Positions 9,449 to 17,671 of a stretch of DNA of 64,000 nt are shown piece by piece. The DNA comes from Paraburkholderia antibiotica (GTDB lineage Bacteria; Pseudomonadota; Gammaproteobacteria; Burkholderiales; Burkholderiaceae), in NCBI RefSeq assembly GCF_012927125.1, contig NZ_JABBFZ010000005.1, forward strand, positions 186,001 through 250,000, written 5' to 3'. The translations under genes and the position numbers were made by a program. A model generated the notes under the pieces. It saw nothing but the letters and a program-made list of their open reading frames with translations. It made no database searches and was not told where the DNA came from. Positions within the stretch are counted from its first letter, which is position 1. Every line of letters starts with the position of its first letter.

Positions 9449-9793
9449 GGTGCGGGTGCTCCTTCTTTTCTGGCTGATCGTGGAAGCCTTTGATAGCGTT
9501 CACCGCAGCCGCTGGTCCGGCGAACCGGCATGGCTTGTCACGACCGGTCCGTCTGCACCGTTCGCGCTCCATGCTCGATATCGCCCGTTTGGACGGCTGC
9601 CTGCCGAGACCCCGCTCGTGGAAGCTCAAGGATGTTGTGTTGCACGCCCGTAACCTGTCGTGCGGCAATTGTCAGGATCGGGCGCTGACAAATATAGGGA
9701 GCGACAATGACGGTATGGTGTCGGCGCTTTGATGTCGGCGCCGGCCTCACGTCAAATCATCCGCTTCAGATTACCCGCGTCAGATCGTCCGTC
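9449..9793. other. intergenic region upstream of the phospholipase gene
   Basis: 345 bp without a convincing gene, between the phospholipase start and the stop of the next LysR gene, both on the minus strand. It should contain the phospholipase promoter, but I could not assign one. Its right end merges with a degenerate 14-bp repeat at 9748-9817. Confidence 0.5.
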
Positions 9794-9817
9794 TCAGATC
9801 ACCCGCTTCAACTGCCG
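9748..9817. repeat. degenerate 14-bp tandem repeat, about five copies
   Basis: Successive 14-base units read CACGTCAAATCATC, CGCTTCAGATTACC, CGCGTCAGATCGTC, CGTCTCAGATCACC and CGCTTCAACTGCCG. TCAGAT is shared by the middle three. The last two units overlap the 3' end of the LysR gene (stop at 9794), so the repeat straddles coding and non-coding DNA. The period is not a multiple of three. Confidence 0.6.
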
Positions 9818-10729
9818 CACGATCGCCGCCGTCACGGCCATCTTCCCGTGCTGCGTGCGCTCCAGCATCCCCACGTTGCGCTGCACGCCGGCTTCCGGCA
9901 GCGGCACGACGCGCAACGCGTCGTCGCGGGTCCACGAGGAGCGGCGCAGCAGCGGCACCACCGCGACGCCGATCCCCTGGCGCACGAGTTCGGCGATTCC
10001 TTCCAGCGAATTGAGTTCGAGAAACTCGTTGACCTTCACGCGCTGCTTGCGCATCGCGCGATCGATGATCACACCGGTGCGCTGGGTCCGATCGAAGCGC
10101 AGAAAGCGCTGTGTGCGCAATAGCTCGGCCACCGGCGCTTCGGCCAGATTCGCACTGGCGAGCAGCACGAGCGGCTCCGAATAGACCGGCGTCCATTGCA
10201 CGCTGGCCGGACGGCGGCCCGGCGTGTCGATGATGACGGCAGCGTCGATTTCGCCCGAATCGACGCGCGCGGCGAGGTCGACCGATTTCGCGGCCGTGAT
10301 GCGCACGTCGAGATTCGGCCGCGTCATCTTCAGATGCGCGACGGCTTCGGCCAATGCGCCGACCACCGATTCGACCGCGCCGATCGACACCGGCCCGACG
10401 TCTTCTTCGAGGCCGCCCGCCATCGCGCGCATCGCTTCATAAACGGAGAGCAGTTGCTGCGCGTGCGGCAGCAGGCTCTTGCCCATCGCATTGAGCATGA
10501 TCTTGCGGCCGCTGCGGTCGAACAGCTCGTGTTTGAACTCGGCTTCGAGCGCGCGCATTTGCATGCTGACCGCCGATTGCGTGAGCGCCATCTGTTCGGC
10601 GGCAATCGCAAACGAGCCGTAGCGCGCGACGGCGATGAAGGTACGCAGAAAGCGGATCGTGCTCAAGACGGCCTCGGGCAAATGGAATCGGCTGCGAAAG
10701 GCGTGCGGAGAGAGGAGAAGCCAGGCCAT
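9794..10729 (-). CDS. LysR-family transcriptional regulator divergent from transporter/peptidase operon
   Basis: A LysR regulator with the DNA-binding segment TIRFLRTFIAVARYGSFA ... LTQSAVSMQMRALEAE and an effector domain (GPVSIGAVESVVGALAEAV, DAAVIIDTPG, LVRQGIGVAVVPLL). The 5' end is uncertain. The ATG at 10729 adds 21 non-conserved residues and has only a weak ribosome site. A TTG at 10666 sits 5 bases after GAGG and would begin the protein directly at STIRFLRTF, so the shorter form is plausible. It is divergent from the MFS transporter/M20/M14 genes and probably controls them; the inducer is unknown. Confidence 0.88.
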   Translation of the reverse strand: MAWLLLSPHAFRSRFHLPEAVLSTIRFLRTFIAVARYGSFAIAAEQMALTQSAVSMQMRALEAEFKHELFDRSGRKIMLNAMGKSLLPHAQQLLSVYEAMRAMAGGLEEDVGPVSIGAVESVVGALAEAVAHLKMTRPNLDVRITAAKSVDLAARVDSGEIDAAVIIDTPGRRPASVQWTPVYSEPLVLLASANLAEAPVAELLRTQRFLRFDRTQRTGVIIDRAMRKQRVKVNEFLELNSLEGIAELVRQGIGVAVVPLLRRSSWTRDDALRVVPLPEAGVQRNVGMLERTQHGKMAVTAAIVRQLKRVI

Positions 10730-10861
10730 TCCGCCACCGACGATACATCAAATTTTTTGAAGCGAATAACAAGAAATTTTAGCTTTCCTTGATTTAAACG
10801 GCTGTGGACAATGGGGTGCAAATACCAGAACAAACCGATGGACGCACCCCAGGAGACAGGA

Positions 10862-12187
10862 ATGGATGTATCCGTTCACTCGCGCGAGTCCGAAGCGCCG
10901 CTGCACAGCACCCCCGCAAGCCGATCGTTCGACGCGCGCGTGATCGTCGTCGCGACCATCGGCAATGCGCTCGAATGGTTCGACTTCACGGTTTTCTCAT
11001 TCTTCGCGGCGATCATCGCGAAGCAGTTTTTCCCCAGCGACAACGCGACCGCCTCGCTGCTCGCGGCGTGGACCACGTTCGGCGTCGGCTTTCTGACGCG
11101 ACCGCTCGGCGGCATCGTTCTCGGCAATTACGCGGACCGTCATGGCCGTAAATCGGCGCTTGTCGTGACGATCTCGTTGATGGCGGTGGGCGTCGGCATC
11201 ATCGCGCTGTCGCCCACGTATGCGCAGATTGGCATTTTCGCGCCGGTCCTGATGCTGATCGGCCGCTTTCTGCAGGGTTTTTCCGCCGGCGGCGAAGTGG
11301 GCAGCGCGACGGCGTTTCTGGTCGAACATGCGCCGGTGGAGCGACGCGGCGTGTACGGCAGTTTCCAGATGATCAGCCAGGCGTGCAGCATGTTGCTCGG
11401 CGCGCTGACCGGCGTCGCGCTCACGCGTGTGCTGAGCCCCGCGCAACTCGAGGATTTCGGCTGGCGTATTCCGTTCATGCTCGGACTGTTGATCGTGCCG
11501 GTGGGCCTTTACGTGCGCTCGAAGCTCGATGAATCGCCGGTCTTCAAGCACCAGGCGCAGCGTCTGCCGACCGCGAAGCCGCCGTTCCTCGAATCGATCG
11601 TCGTGCACTGGCGCGCGATCCTGGCCGGTTTCGGGCTGACCGTGTACGGCACGATCGGCACGTACATCTTCTACTACTACATGCCGAGCTACGCGACGAA
11701 GACGCTCGACATCCCGTTCGCAAGCAGCGTGATCGCGTCGTGCTGCGCGGCGATCGCCTATATCGCGGCGACCTTCGCGTCGGGCTATCTCTCCGATGCA
11801 ATCGGCCGCAAGAAGCCGATGGTCGCGTCGACCGTGTTGAGCCTCGTGATCTCGTATCCGCTGTTCGCGTTGCTGACGAGTCATCCGACGCTGCCCGTGC
11901 TGATTTTCGTGCAGTGCTGCCTGATGGCCTCGCTCGGGCTCTTTCAGGGTTCGTATTGCGCGTTCGTCTGCGAACTGTTTCCCGCGCATGTGCGCTCGAC
12001 CGGCATGGCGATCGGCTACAACTTCGCGGTGATGATCTTCGGCGGCTTCGCGGGCGCGATCGCGACGCTGCTGATCAAGATCACCGAAGACAAACTCGCG
12101 GTCGTCTACTACGGCCTGTTCGGTTGCGTGATCGGTCTGGTCACGATCGCGCTGCTCAAGGACCGCTCGAAACAGCCGCTGATGTAG
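10862..12187 (+). CDS. MFS transporter, metabolite:H+ symporter (MHS) family
   Basis: A 441-residue, 12-TM inner-membrane transporter of the MHS branch (KgtP/ShiA/ProP-like), which typically imports organic acids or zwitterions with protons. Diagnostic sequence: IGNALEWFDFTVFSFFAAII at the first helix, FLTRPLGGIVLGNYADRHGR (loop 2-3 signature) and GRFLQGFSAGGEVGSATAFL. The start at 10862 is chosen because AGGAG at 10851-10855 is spaced 6 bases from it; an in-frame ATG at 10811 has no ribosome site. The downstream hydrolase genes suggest it imports an N-acylated amino acid or a related carboxylate, which is inference from context. Confidence 0.93.
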   Translation: MDVSVHSRESEAPLHSTPASRSFDARVIVVATIGNALEWFDFTVFSFFAAIIAKQFFPSDNATASLLAAWTTFGVGFLTRPLGGIVLGNYADRHGRKSALVVTISLMAVGVGIIALSPTYAQIGIFAPVLMLIGRFLQGFSAGGEVGSATAFLVEHAPVERRGVYGSFQMISQACSMLLGALTGVALTRVLSPAQLEDFGWRIPFMLGLLIVPVGLYVRSKLDESPVFKHQAQRLPTAKPPFLESIVVHWRAILAGFGLTVYGTIGTYIFYYYMPSYATKTLDIPFASSVIASCCAAIAYIAATFASGYLSDAIGRKKPMVASTVLSLVISYPLFALLTSHPTLPVLIFVQCCLMASLGLFQGSYCAFVCELFPAHVRSTGMAIGYNFAVMIFGGFAGAIATLLIKITEDKLAVVYYGLFGCVIGLVTIALLKDRSKQPLM

Positions 12188-12282
12188 CCCGCGGATGGAT
12201 TCCGCTGCAACGAGGCTCACCGCGAGCCTCGCCATCGGCGGTCGTTCGACCGCTGAAAAAACACTGCAAACAAGGACTCGAC

Positions 12283-13476
12283 ATGAAAATCATCCCCGAA
12301 ATTGCTCACGCGAATCCCGGCATTCAGGCGATTCGCCGCGACATCCACGCGCATCCGGAGCTGTGCTACGAAGAACATCGCACGGCTGAAGTCGTCGCGC
12401 AGAAGCTCGAAGCGTGGGGTCTCGAAGTCACGCGCGGGCTCGGCAAGACCGGCGTGGTCGGCGTGCTGCGCAATGGGTCGAGCCGCAAGTCGATCGGCCT
12501 GCGCGCCGACATGGACGCGCTGCCGATCCAGGAACTGAACACGTTCGATCACGCGTCGCAGCATCCGGGCAAGATGCATGCGTGTGGACACGACGGCCAC
12601 ACCGCGATGCTGCTCGGCGCGGCGCAGTATCTGTCGCAACATCGCAATTTCGACGGCACCGTGGTGTTTATTTTCCAGCCGGCCGAGGAGGGCGGCGGCG
12701 GCGCGAAGGCCATGATCGAAGACGGTCTGTTCGAGCGCTTCCCGGTCGATTCGGTGTTCGCGCTGCACAACTGGCCGGGCATGCCCGCGGGCGAGTTCGG
12801 CGCGCGTGTCGGTGCCACTCAGGCGTCGAGCAACGAATTCCGCATCACCGTGAAGGGCGTCGGCGCGCATGCGGCGATTCCGCACAACGGCATCGATCCG
12901 GTGTTCACCGCGATGCAGATCGGCACGGGCCTGCAAAGCATCATGACGCGCAACAAGCGTCCGATCGACGCGGCCGTGCTGTCGATCACGCAGATCAACG
13001 CGGGCGAAGCGGTCAACGTGATTCCCGATACCGCGACGCTGGCCGGCACCGTGCGCACGTTCTCGGTGGAGGTGCTGGACCTGATCGAAAGTCGCATGAA
13101 GCAACTCGCCGAGGCGACCGCGCTCGCGTACGGCTGCAGCGTCGAATTCTCGTTCCGCCGCAACTATCCGCCGACCGTCAACACGGAGAAGGAAACGCAT
13201 TTTGCGCTGGGCGTGATGCAGGACATCGTCGGCAAGGAGCACGTCGAGACCCATATCGATCCGACGATGGGCGCCGAAGATTTCTCGTTCATGCTGCTCG
13301 AAAAGCCGGGCTGCTACGCGTACATCGGCAACGGCAGCGGCGAGCATCGCGACCACGGACACGGCCTCGGCCCGTGCATGCTGCACAACACCAGCTACGA
13401 TTTCAACGACGACGTGCTGTCGCTCGGCTCGACCTACTGGGTGCGTCTGACCGAATCGTTCCTCACGCCGGCATGA
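12283..13476 (+). CDS. M20 family amidohydrolase (hippurate hydrolase / N-acyl-amino acid deacylase-like)
   Basis: A 397-residue cytoplasmic metal-dependent amidohydrolase. Features: RRDIHAHPELCYEEHRTA near the N-terminus, GLRADMDALPIQE (about residues 75-87), MHACGHDGHTAMLLGAA (metal ligands), IFQPAEEGGGGAKAMIEDG and PTMGAEDFSFML near the C-terminus. This is the full set for the HipO/IAA-amino acid hydrolase group, which cleaves N-acyl or aryl-acyl amino acids. The start at 12283 follows AAGGA. It is preceded by an MHS transporter (95-bp gap) and its stop overlaps a potential start of the next gene. The exact acyl substrate cannot be read from sequence. Confidence 0.93.
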   Translation: MKIIPEIAHANPGIQAIRRDIHAHPELCYEEHRTAEVVAQKLEAWGLEVTRGLGKTGVVGVLRNGSSRKSIGLRADMDALPIQELNTFDHASQHPGKMHACGHDGHTAMLLGAAQYLSQHRNFDGTVVFIFQPAEEGGGGAKAMIEDGLFERFPVDSVFALHNWPGMPAGEFGARVGATQASSNEFRITVKGVGAHAAIPHNGIDPVFTAMQIGTGLQSIMTRNKRPIDAAVLSITQINAGEAVNVIPDTATLAGTVRTFSVEVLDLIESRMKQLAEATALAYGCSVEFSFRRNYPPTVNTEKETHFALGVMQDIVGKEHVETHIDPTMGAEDFSFMLLEKPGCYAYIGNGSGEHRDHGHGLGPCMLHNTSYDFNDDVLSLGSTYWVRLTESFLTPA

Positions 13477-13490
13477 GTACTGGAGCTGCG

Positions 13491-14594
13491 ATGAACCCAT
13501 CGTCGTGTTTCGCGCCGTCCTACGGGGAAGCGCGACAGCTGTATCTGCGCTGCGCCGCCGCGCTGGCGGCGCGTGTCGAGAGCCATGCGATTCCGGCGCA
13601 GCGCGGTCTCGAAGGCGAAGAGCTTGCAACCGACGTCGTGCGTCTCGGTCCGCAAACGGCGCGCCGTCTGCTGGTGCTGACGTCGGGCACGCATGGCGTC
13701 GAGGGCTTTTGCGGCTCGGCCGCGCAGATCGCGCTGTTGTGCGACCGGTCGTTGCATGCGCTGCTCGAGAAGCTCGACGTGGCGATCCTCGTGGTCCACG
13801 CGATCAACCCGTACGGCTTTTCGCATCTGAGTCGCACGAACGAGGACAACGTCGACCTGAATCGCAACAGCATCGACTTTTCCCGGCCGTTGCCGGTCAA
13901 TCCCGCCTACGACGATCTCCACGCGTTGCTGGTGCCGCCGGAGTGGCCGCCGTCGGCCGATAACGCCGCGGCGATCGCCGCGTATATCGCCGAACGTGGC
14001 GAAGCGGCGTATCAGCAGGCATTGACGATCGGGCAGTATCGGCACGCCGACGGCATGTTCTTCGGCGGCGTGCGCACGGTGTGGAGCACGCGCCTCATGC
14101 AGACGCTGCTGGAGAACTACGGCGCGGCGTGCGACAGCATCGGCTGGATCGACTTTCATACCGGTCTCGGGCCGTATGGGCACGGCGAAAAGATCTGCGT
14201 GGGGCTGCTCGGTGCCGACGAACTGCCGCGCGCTCGCGCGTGGTGGGGCGCCGACGTGACGAGTCCGCTCGACGGCACGTCGGTCGCGGCGAACGTCGCC
14301 GGTCCGGTGCTCGACACGCTGCGCCGCACGTGCCCGCATGCACGCACGACGGCGATTGCGATCGAATACGGCACGGTCCCCCTCGTCGACATGTTGCACC
14401 GGCTGCGCGCCGACGCGTGGGTGCGTCGGCATCCCGACGCGGACCCGCAACGGATCGCCGCGATTCGCAACGAGATCCGCGCCGGCTTCTACTGCGAGGA
14501 CGACGTGTGGCGCGGGCTGATTCTCGGTCAGGCGCGCGCGGCGATATTGCAGGCAGTGATGGGGCTGTCGCGGGAGCCTGCTGCAGCGGCGTAG
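13491..14594 (+). CDS. DUF2817 / M14-like zinc carboxypeptidase family protein
   Basis: A 367-residue protein of the DUF2817 family, structurally related to M14 carboxypeptidases. Visible zinc and catalytic motifs: SGTHGVEGFCGS (HxxE, about residues 68-79), HAINPYGFSHLSRTNEDNVD followed by LNRN, and IGWIDFHTGLGPYGHGE. It has no signal peptide, so it is presumably cytoplasmic. ATG 13491 is preferred over 13473 because it is preceded by GGAG at proper spacing, although 13473 would overlap the M20 stop as ATGA. Together with the M20 enzyme and the MHS transporter it suggests a catabolic set for modified peptides or acyl amino acids; the true substrate is unknown. Confidence 0.88.
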   Translation: MNPSSCFAPSYGEARQLYLRCAAALAARVESHAIPAQRGLEGEELATDVVRLGPQTARRLLVLTSGTHGVEGFCGSAAQIALLCDRSLHALLEKLDVAILVVHAINPYGFSHLSRTNEDNVDLNRNSIDFSRPLPVNPAYDDLHALLVPPEWPPSADNAAAIAAYIAERGEAAYQQALTIGQYRHADGMFFGGVRTVWSTRLMQTLLENYGAACDSIGWIDFHTGLGPYGHGEKICVGLLGADELPRARAWWGADVTSPLDGTSVAANVAGPVLDTLRRTCPHARTTAIAIEYGTVPLVDMLHRLRADAWVRRHPDADPQRIAAIRNEIRAGFYCEDDVWRGLILGQARAAILQAVMGLSREPAAAA

Positions 14595-14974
14595 CGCTCG
14601 CGCTCGCTATAGCCGAAGGCAAGTGTTTATCTGCCGGTTCGAAAGGCGCCCGGCCGTGCTGTGCGGCCCGGCGTTCTTCGCGCAATCGCCGCAAGCCTCG
14701 TATGCCCATGGCAACGAAGTCACTGAAGATTTTCCGGCTGTCGTTTTTCCGAAAATTCGGAAACTGTATTGCGCACGCAACAGCCGGGCGCAATGCGGGC
14801 GGCCAATGCGGAATTCGCTTAACTACGATGCCGGCGATTTAAGCGCCAATGCATGAAAACCGGGCATCGAAATAGAAAATGGCTCGCTATAAGCGAGCCA
14901 TTTTGCATCAGACGCAAGGGCCTGGAGAGGCGCCTATTGCGGCGTCCGAGTCTGCCTCAAAAGTACGAAAGTAC
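14595..14974. other. intergenic region between convergent DUF2817 and csp genes
   Basis: 380 bp in which I see no supported gene. Its notable content is the strong terminator hairpin at 14876-14904. Short open frames here have no ribosome sites or recognisable sequence. Confidence 0.5.
14876..14904. terminator. bidirectional intrinsic terminator downstream of csp
   Basis: A perfect 12-bp stem AAAATGGCTCGC / GCGAGCCATTTT with the loop TATAA. The A- and T-tracts at the ends make it functional in both directions. It lies 70 bp past the cold-shock gene stop (minus strand) and also closes the plus-strand DUF2817 operon. Confidence 0.85.
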
Positions 14975-15178
14975 TTAGGCCGACTGGATGTTTGCAGCCT
15001 GCTTGCCCTTCGGGCCTTGCTTGACTTCAAACGTCACTTTCTGGTTTTCCTGCAGGGACTTGAAGCCCGATGCCTGGATTTCCGAGAAGTGCGCAAACAG
15101 GTCTTCGCCGCCGTCGTCCGGCGTGATGAAGCCAAAGCCCTTTGCATCGTTAAACCACTTAACAGTACCTGTTGCCAT
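14975..15178 (-). CDS. cspA: cold-shock protein, CspA family
   Basis: A 67-residue single cold-shock domain protein that binds single-stranded RNA/DNA and melts RNA secondary structure. It begins [20 protein letters not shown], so RNP1 (KGFGFI) and RNP2 (DLFAHF) are intact, and it ends [18 protein letters not shown]. The start at 15178 gives the family length; an ATG 10 codons upstream only adds non-conserved sequence. The transcript is monocistronic, with a strong terminator after it and a long untranslated region before it, as is usual for csp genes. Whether it is cold-induced cannot be seen here. Confidence 0.96.
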   Translation of the reverse strand: MATGTVKWFNDAKGFGFITPDDGGEDLFAHFSEIQASGFKSLQENQKVTFEVKQGPKGKQAANIQSA

Positions 15179-15478
15179 TTTTAATCCAATAAATGTTGTG
15201 TATTGCATCGCGACCGCAATTGCTCGATATGAGAACGGCCGCGAGGGGAGAGTTGTATCACGTCTTTATGACAGACGCCAATCAACCTGCATCCGGGTAT
15301 TCCCCTGTTTTGACCTTTTTTAGGGCTCGGGAAAGCTTCGGCAAGGGTTTTACGGTGGCCAGGGTAAACCAGCGGCATTGGCTTTTTCCGAAAAGGGTCG
15401 GCGCATTTTTCTCAAAAACGCGCGCGCTTTTTTCGAACGATTCGACCCTCTAACTTCTTCGATTACCGGCTAAATTCG
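15179..15478. other. promoter and long 5' leader region of the cold-shock gene
   Basis: 300 bp between the csp start and the stop of the AGE-family gene, both minus strand. No gene is supported. It must hold the csp promoter and leader. Csp leaders are often structured and regulatory, but no specific cold-box was recognised. Confidence 0.45.
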
Positions 15479-16612
15479 TCAAGAAGGCGTCCCCGATTCC
15501 GCTTCGGCTGGCAGTGCCGCATAGGCGGTGGTGAGGTGATAAGGGGTCGTCGATGGCATGTCGGGGCGGGTCACTTCGCCTTCCGGGGTCTTGCATTCGA
15601 ACCAGCCGTTTTTATGCAGGAAGGATTGCTGAAAACGTGCGATCTGTTGCGGCAATGCCGCGCGCACCGTTGCGTCGTCGTGACAGGCGAGCGCGCGCAG
15701 GAATTCGGTCTGCGCCCAGATCCGCTGCGTCGCGTCCTTGACGTTGCCGAATTCGTCGAGCGACGCGCATACGCCGCCGCTGTCCGGGTCCACGCCGTGC
15801 TGCTGCGCGAAGGTGAACGCGCGCGCCACCGCTTCGGCGAGTCCGGTGCCGTCGAATAGCGCGCCGGCCTGGCTGACGAGCCAATACCACTCGAACTGAT
15901 GGCCCGGCTCCAGACGGTTGCCGCTCGCACCGATCGGCAATTCGGCGACGCAGCCGCTCGGCGCGTGCACGAAATGCCGTGCGACCGCGCTGGCGAGCCG
16001 GCGCAGCGCGGCGCCGAATACGTTGTCACGGGTCGCCTCGCAGGCGGCGAGCCACGCTTCGGTCAGATGCATCAGCGGATTTTGCAGCGGCGTGCCGGCG
16101 ACTTTCGAGAAGTCGACGTTCAGCGCCGCGTTGAACAGGTCGCCGTTGGCGGTGAAATTCGACTGGATCAGCGCGGTCGTGCTGTGCACCAGTTGCAGCG
16201 CGTCGTGGCTGTCGAACCGGCGCGCGTATTCGGCGCACGCGAAGATCACGAACGCGTGCGTGTACAGGTCCTTGGTCGTGTCGAGCGGCACGCCGAGCGC
16301 GTCGACGCTGTAGAACCATCCGCCGTGGTCAGTGTCCTGAAAGGTATGCCTGAGCGAATCGAACAGTAAATGCGCGTGCTCGGCGTCGCCGGCCCGGGAA
16401 AACGTGAACAACTGTCGCGCACATGCCATCGCCCGGTAGCGCTGCGCGGGCAGCGGTTGCTGGCCGGTGGCGTCGAGTGCTTCGTAGGGCAGTTTCAGTG
16501 CGGTGTTGAAGCCGGGCCCGCGCCACATCGGCAGTACCACGTGCGCGAAATGTTCGCGCAGCGCGGTTGCGGCGGTGGTCGTCGAAGCGGAGGGGAGGGT
16601 CGTGCTTGGCAT
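15479..16612 (-). CDS. AGE family (N-acylglucosamine 2-epimerase / aldose-ketose isomerase) protein
   Basis: A 377-residue (alpha/alpha)6-barrel sugar epimerase/isomerase. Motifs of the AGE superfamily: DHGGWFYSVDALGVPLDTTK (about residues 95-114) and LYTHAFVIFACAEYARRF, then NPLMHLTEAWLAACEA, GHQFEWYWLVSQAG and QRIWAQTEFLRALA near the C-terminus. Members interconvert mannose/fructose, GlcNAc/ManNAc or cellobiose derivatives, and mannose or sulfoquinovose isomerase activities are also known. No sugar operon surrounds it, so the substrate is unresolved. It is a stand-alone minus-strand gene. Confidence 0.88.
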   Translation of the reverse strand: MPSTTLPSASTTTAATALREHFAHVVLPMWRGPGFNTALKLPYEALDATGQQPLPAQRYRAMACARQLFTFSRAGDAEHAHLLFDSLRHTFQDTDHGGWFYSVDALGVPLDTTKDLYTHAFVIFACAEYARRFDSHDALQLVHSTTALIQSNFTANGDLFNAALNVDFSKVAGTPLQNPLMHLTEAWLAACEATRDNVFGAALRRLASAVARHFVHAPSGCVAELPIGASGNRLEPGHQFEWYWLVSQAGALFDGTGLAEAVARAFTFAQQHGVDPDSGGVCASLDEFGNVKDATQRIWAQTEFLRALACHDDATVRAALPQQIARFQQSFLHKNGWFECKTPEGEVTRPDMPSTTPYHLTTAYAALPAEAESGTPS

Positions 16613-16842
16613 AAGTCGAATGAGTCGGGCGCGGTGTGTCGAGGCGGCGTTCAGCGGCGGTCCGGGAATGCGGGGCGGGGCCGCGCTTCGATGCCGCGCT
16701 TCAAGGCCGCGGCGGTGTGCGGCTTAGCATAAAGCAAAGCTCTCGCGCTGGCATCTTGGCGCAAGTATCGGCAATGCTCGATGCATGCGAGCGTTTGCCA
16801 CGGCAGCTCGCCGACGCTCATCACAAATAAGGAGGAACAACG

Positions 16843-17529
16843 ATGTTGGGCAATCTCGAACTCATTTCCCGCCTGGTTCTCGCGGCGGCGCTCGGCAGCG
16901 TGATCGGCTTCGAGCGGGAGCGGCTGTCGTGGGCGGCGGGCCTGCGCACCCACATGCTGGTGTGCGTCGGCTCGACGCTGATCATGATCGTGTCGGCGTA
17001 CGGCTTCGCGGAGGTGCTGCGCGGCGATCACGTGGTGCTCGATCCGTCGCGGATGGCCGCGCAGGTCGTGTCGGGCATCGGCTTTCTCGGCGCGGGCTCG
17101 ATCCTGCTGCGCGGCGAGATCGTGCGTGGACTCACGACCGCGGCGAGCCTGTGGTCGGTCGCGGCGATCGGGCTGGCGGTCGGCGGCGGGCTGTACACGG
17201 CGTCGATCGCGGCGACCATCATCATTCTGATCATCCTCGCCGGCATCAAGCCGCTCGAGCGGCGTTTCATCACGGTCAAGCAGCGGCGCCAGGTGTCGAT
17301 GCTCGTCGAGCGCGGCGCGCTCACGTTCCACTCGCTGCACGACGAGCTCGGCGCCGCGAGCCCGCGCGTCAAGCAGTTCGTGATGCAGCAGAGCGACGAC
17401 GCGCCCGAATGCGACGAGGTGATGATCACGCTGCATCGCGTGTCGACGACGGAATACGAGGCGATCTGCGCGCGCTTGCGGCAGTTGCCGGGGGTTCGGC
17501 AGTTCAGGCAGGACGACGCGACGTCGTGA
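16843..17529 (+). CDS. MgtC/SapB family membrane protein
   Basis: A 228-residue inner-membrane protein with an N-terminal MgtC domain of about four helices (LVLAAALGSVIGFERE, THMLVCVGSTLIMIVSAYGF, VVSGIGFLGAGSILLRG, GLTTAASLWSVAAIGLAVGG) and a C-terminal soluble regulatory domain of about 85 residues. The conserved RxxGLRTHMLV and GIGFLGAGSI signatures are present. It has a strong ribosome site (AAGGAGGAACAACG). MgtC proteins modulate membrane potential or F-ATPase and magnesium homeostasis in other bacteria; its role here is not shown. I found no magnesium-responsive leader in the 230 bp upstream. Confidence 0.92.
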   Translation: MLGNLELISRLVLAAALGSVIGFERERLSWAAGLRTHMLVCVGSTLIMIVSAYGFAEVLRGDHVVLDPSRMAAQVVSGIGFLGAGSILLRGEIVRGLTTAASLWSVAAIGLAVGGGLYTASIAATIIILIILAGIKPLERRFITVKQRRQVSMLVERGALTFHSLHDELGAASPRVKQFVMQQSDDAPECDEVMITLHRVSTTEYEAICARLRQLPGVRQFRQDDATS

Positions 17530-17671
17530 ATCGCGAAATCGGCGCAAATCGTCGGGGAATGGCTTCGGCGCGGGCGGACCGCCATGCGACAATGCGGTCT
17601 CTAAAAAATTCCAATGGCAATGACGAGCGGTTTCCGGCGCCCCGTTCCCGGCGACGACCGCTTTTTTCTCT

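Noticed and set aside
7103..9493. 796-residue plus-strand frame opposite the phospholipase gene
   Set aside because: It is antisense to a complete enzyme with intact motifs; its composition (Arg, Val, His, Gln) is typical of a complementary-strand shadow.
9449..9793. Searched for a Pho box controlling the phospholipase
   Set aside because: No CTGTCAT-type direct repeats were found by eye on the minus strand.
11740..13476. 578-residue frame extending the M20 amidohydrolase upstream into the transporter gene
   Set aside because: The upstream part is the transporter gene read in another frame. MKIIPEIAHANPG at 12283 has a ribosome site and matches the family start.
12414..14594. 726-residue frame that would fuse a long N-terminal part to the DUF2817 protein
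   Set aside because: The N-terminal portion is an out-of-frame reading of the M20 gene; the real start with a ribosome site is at 13491.
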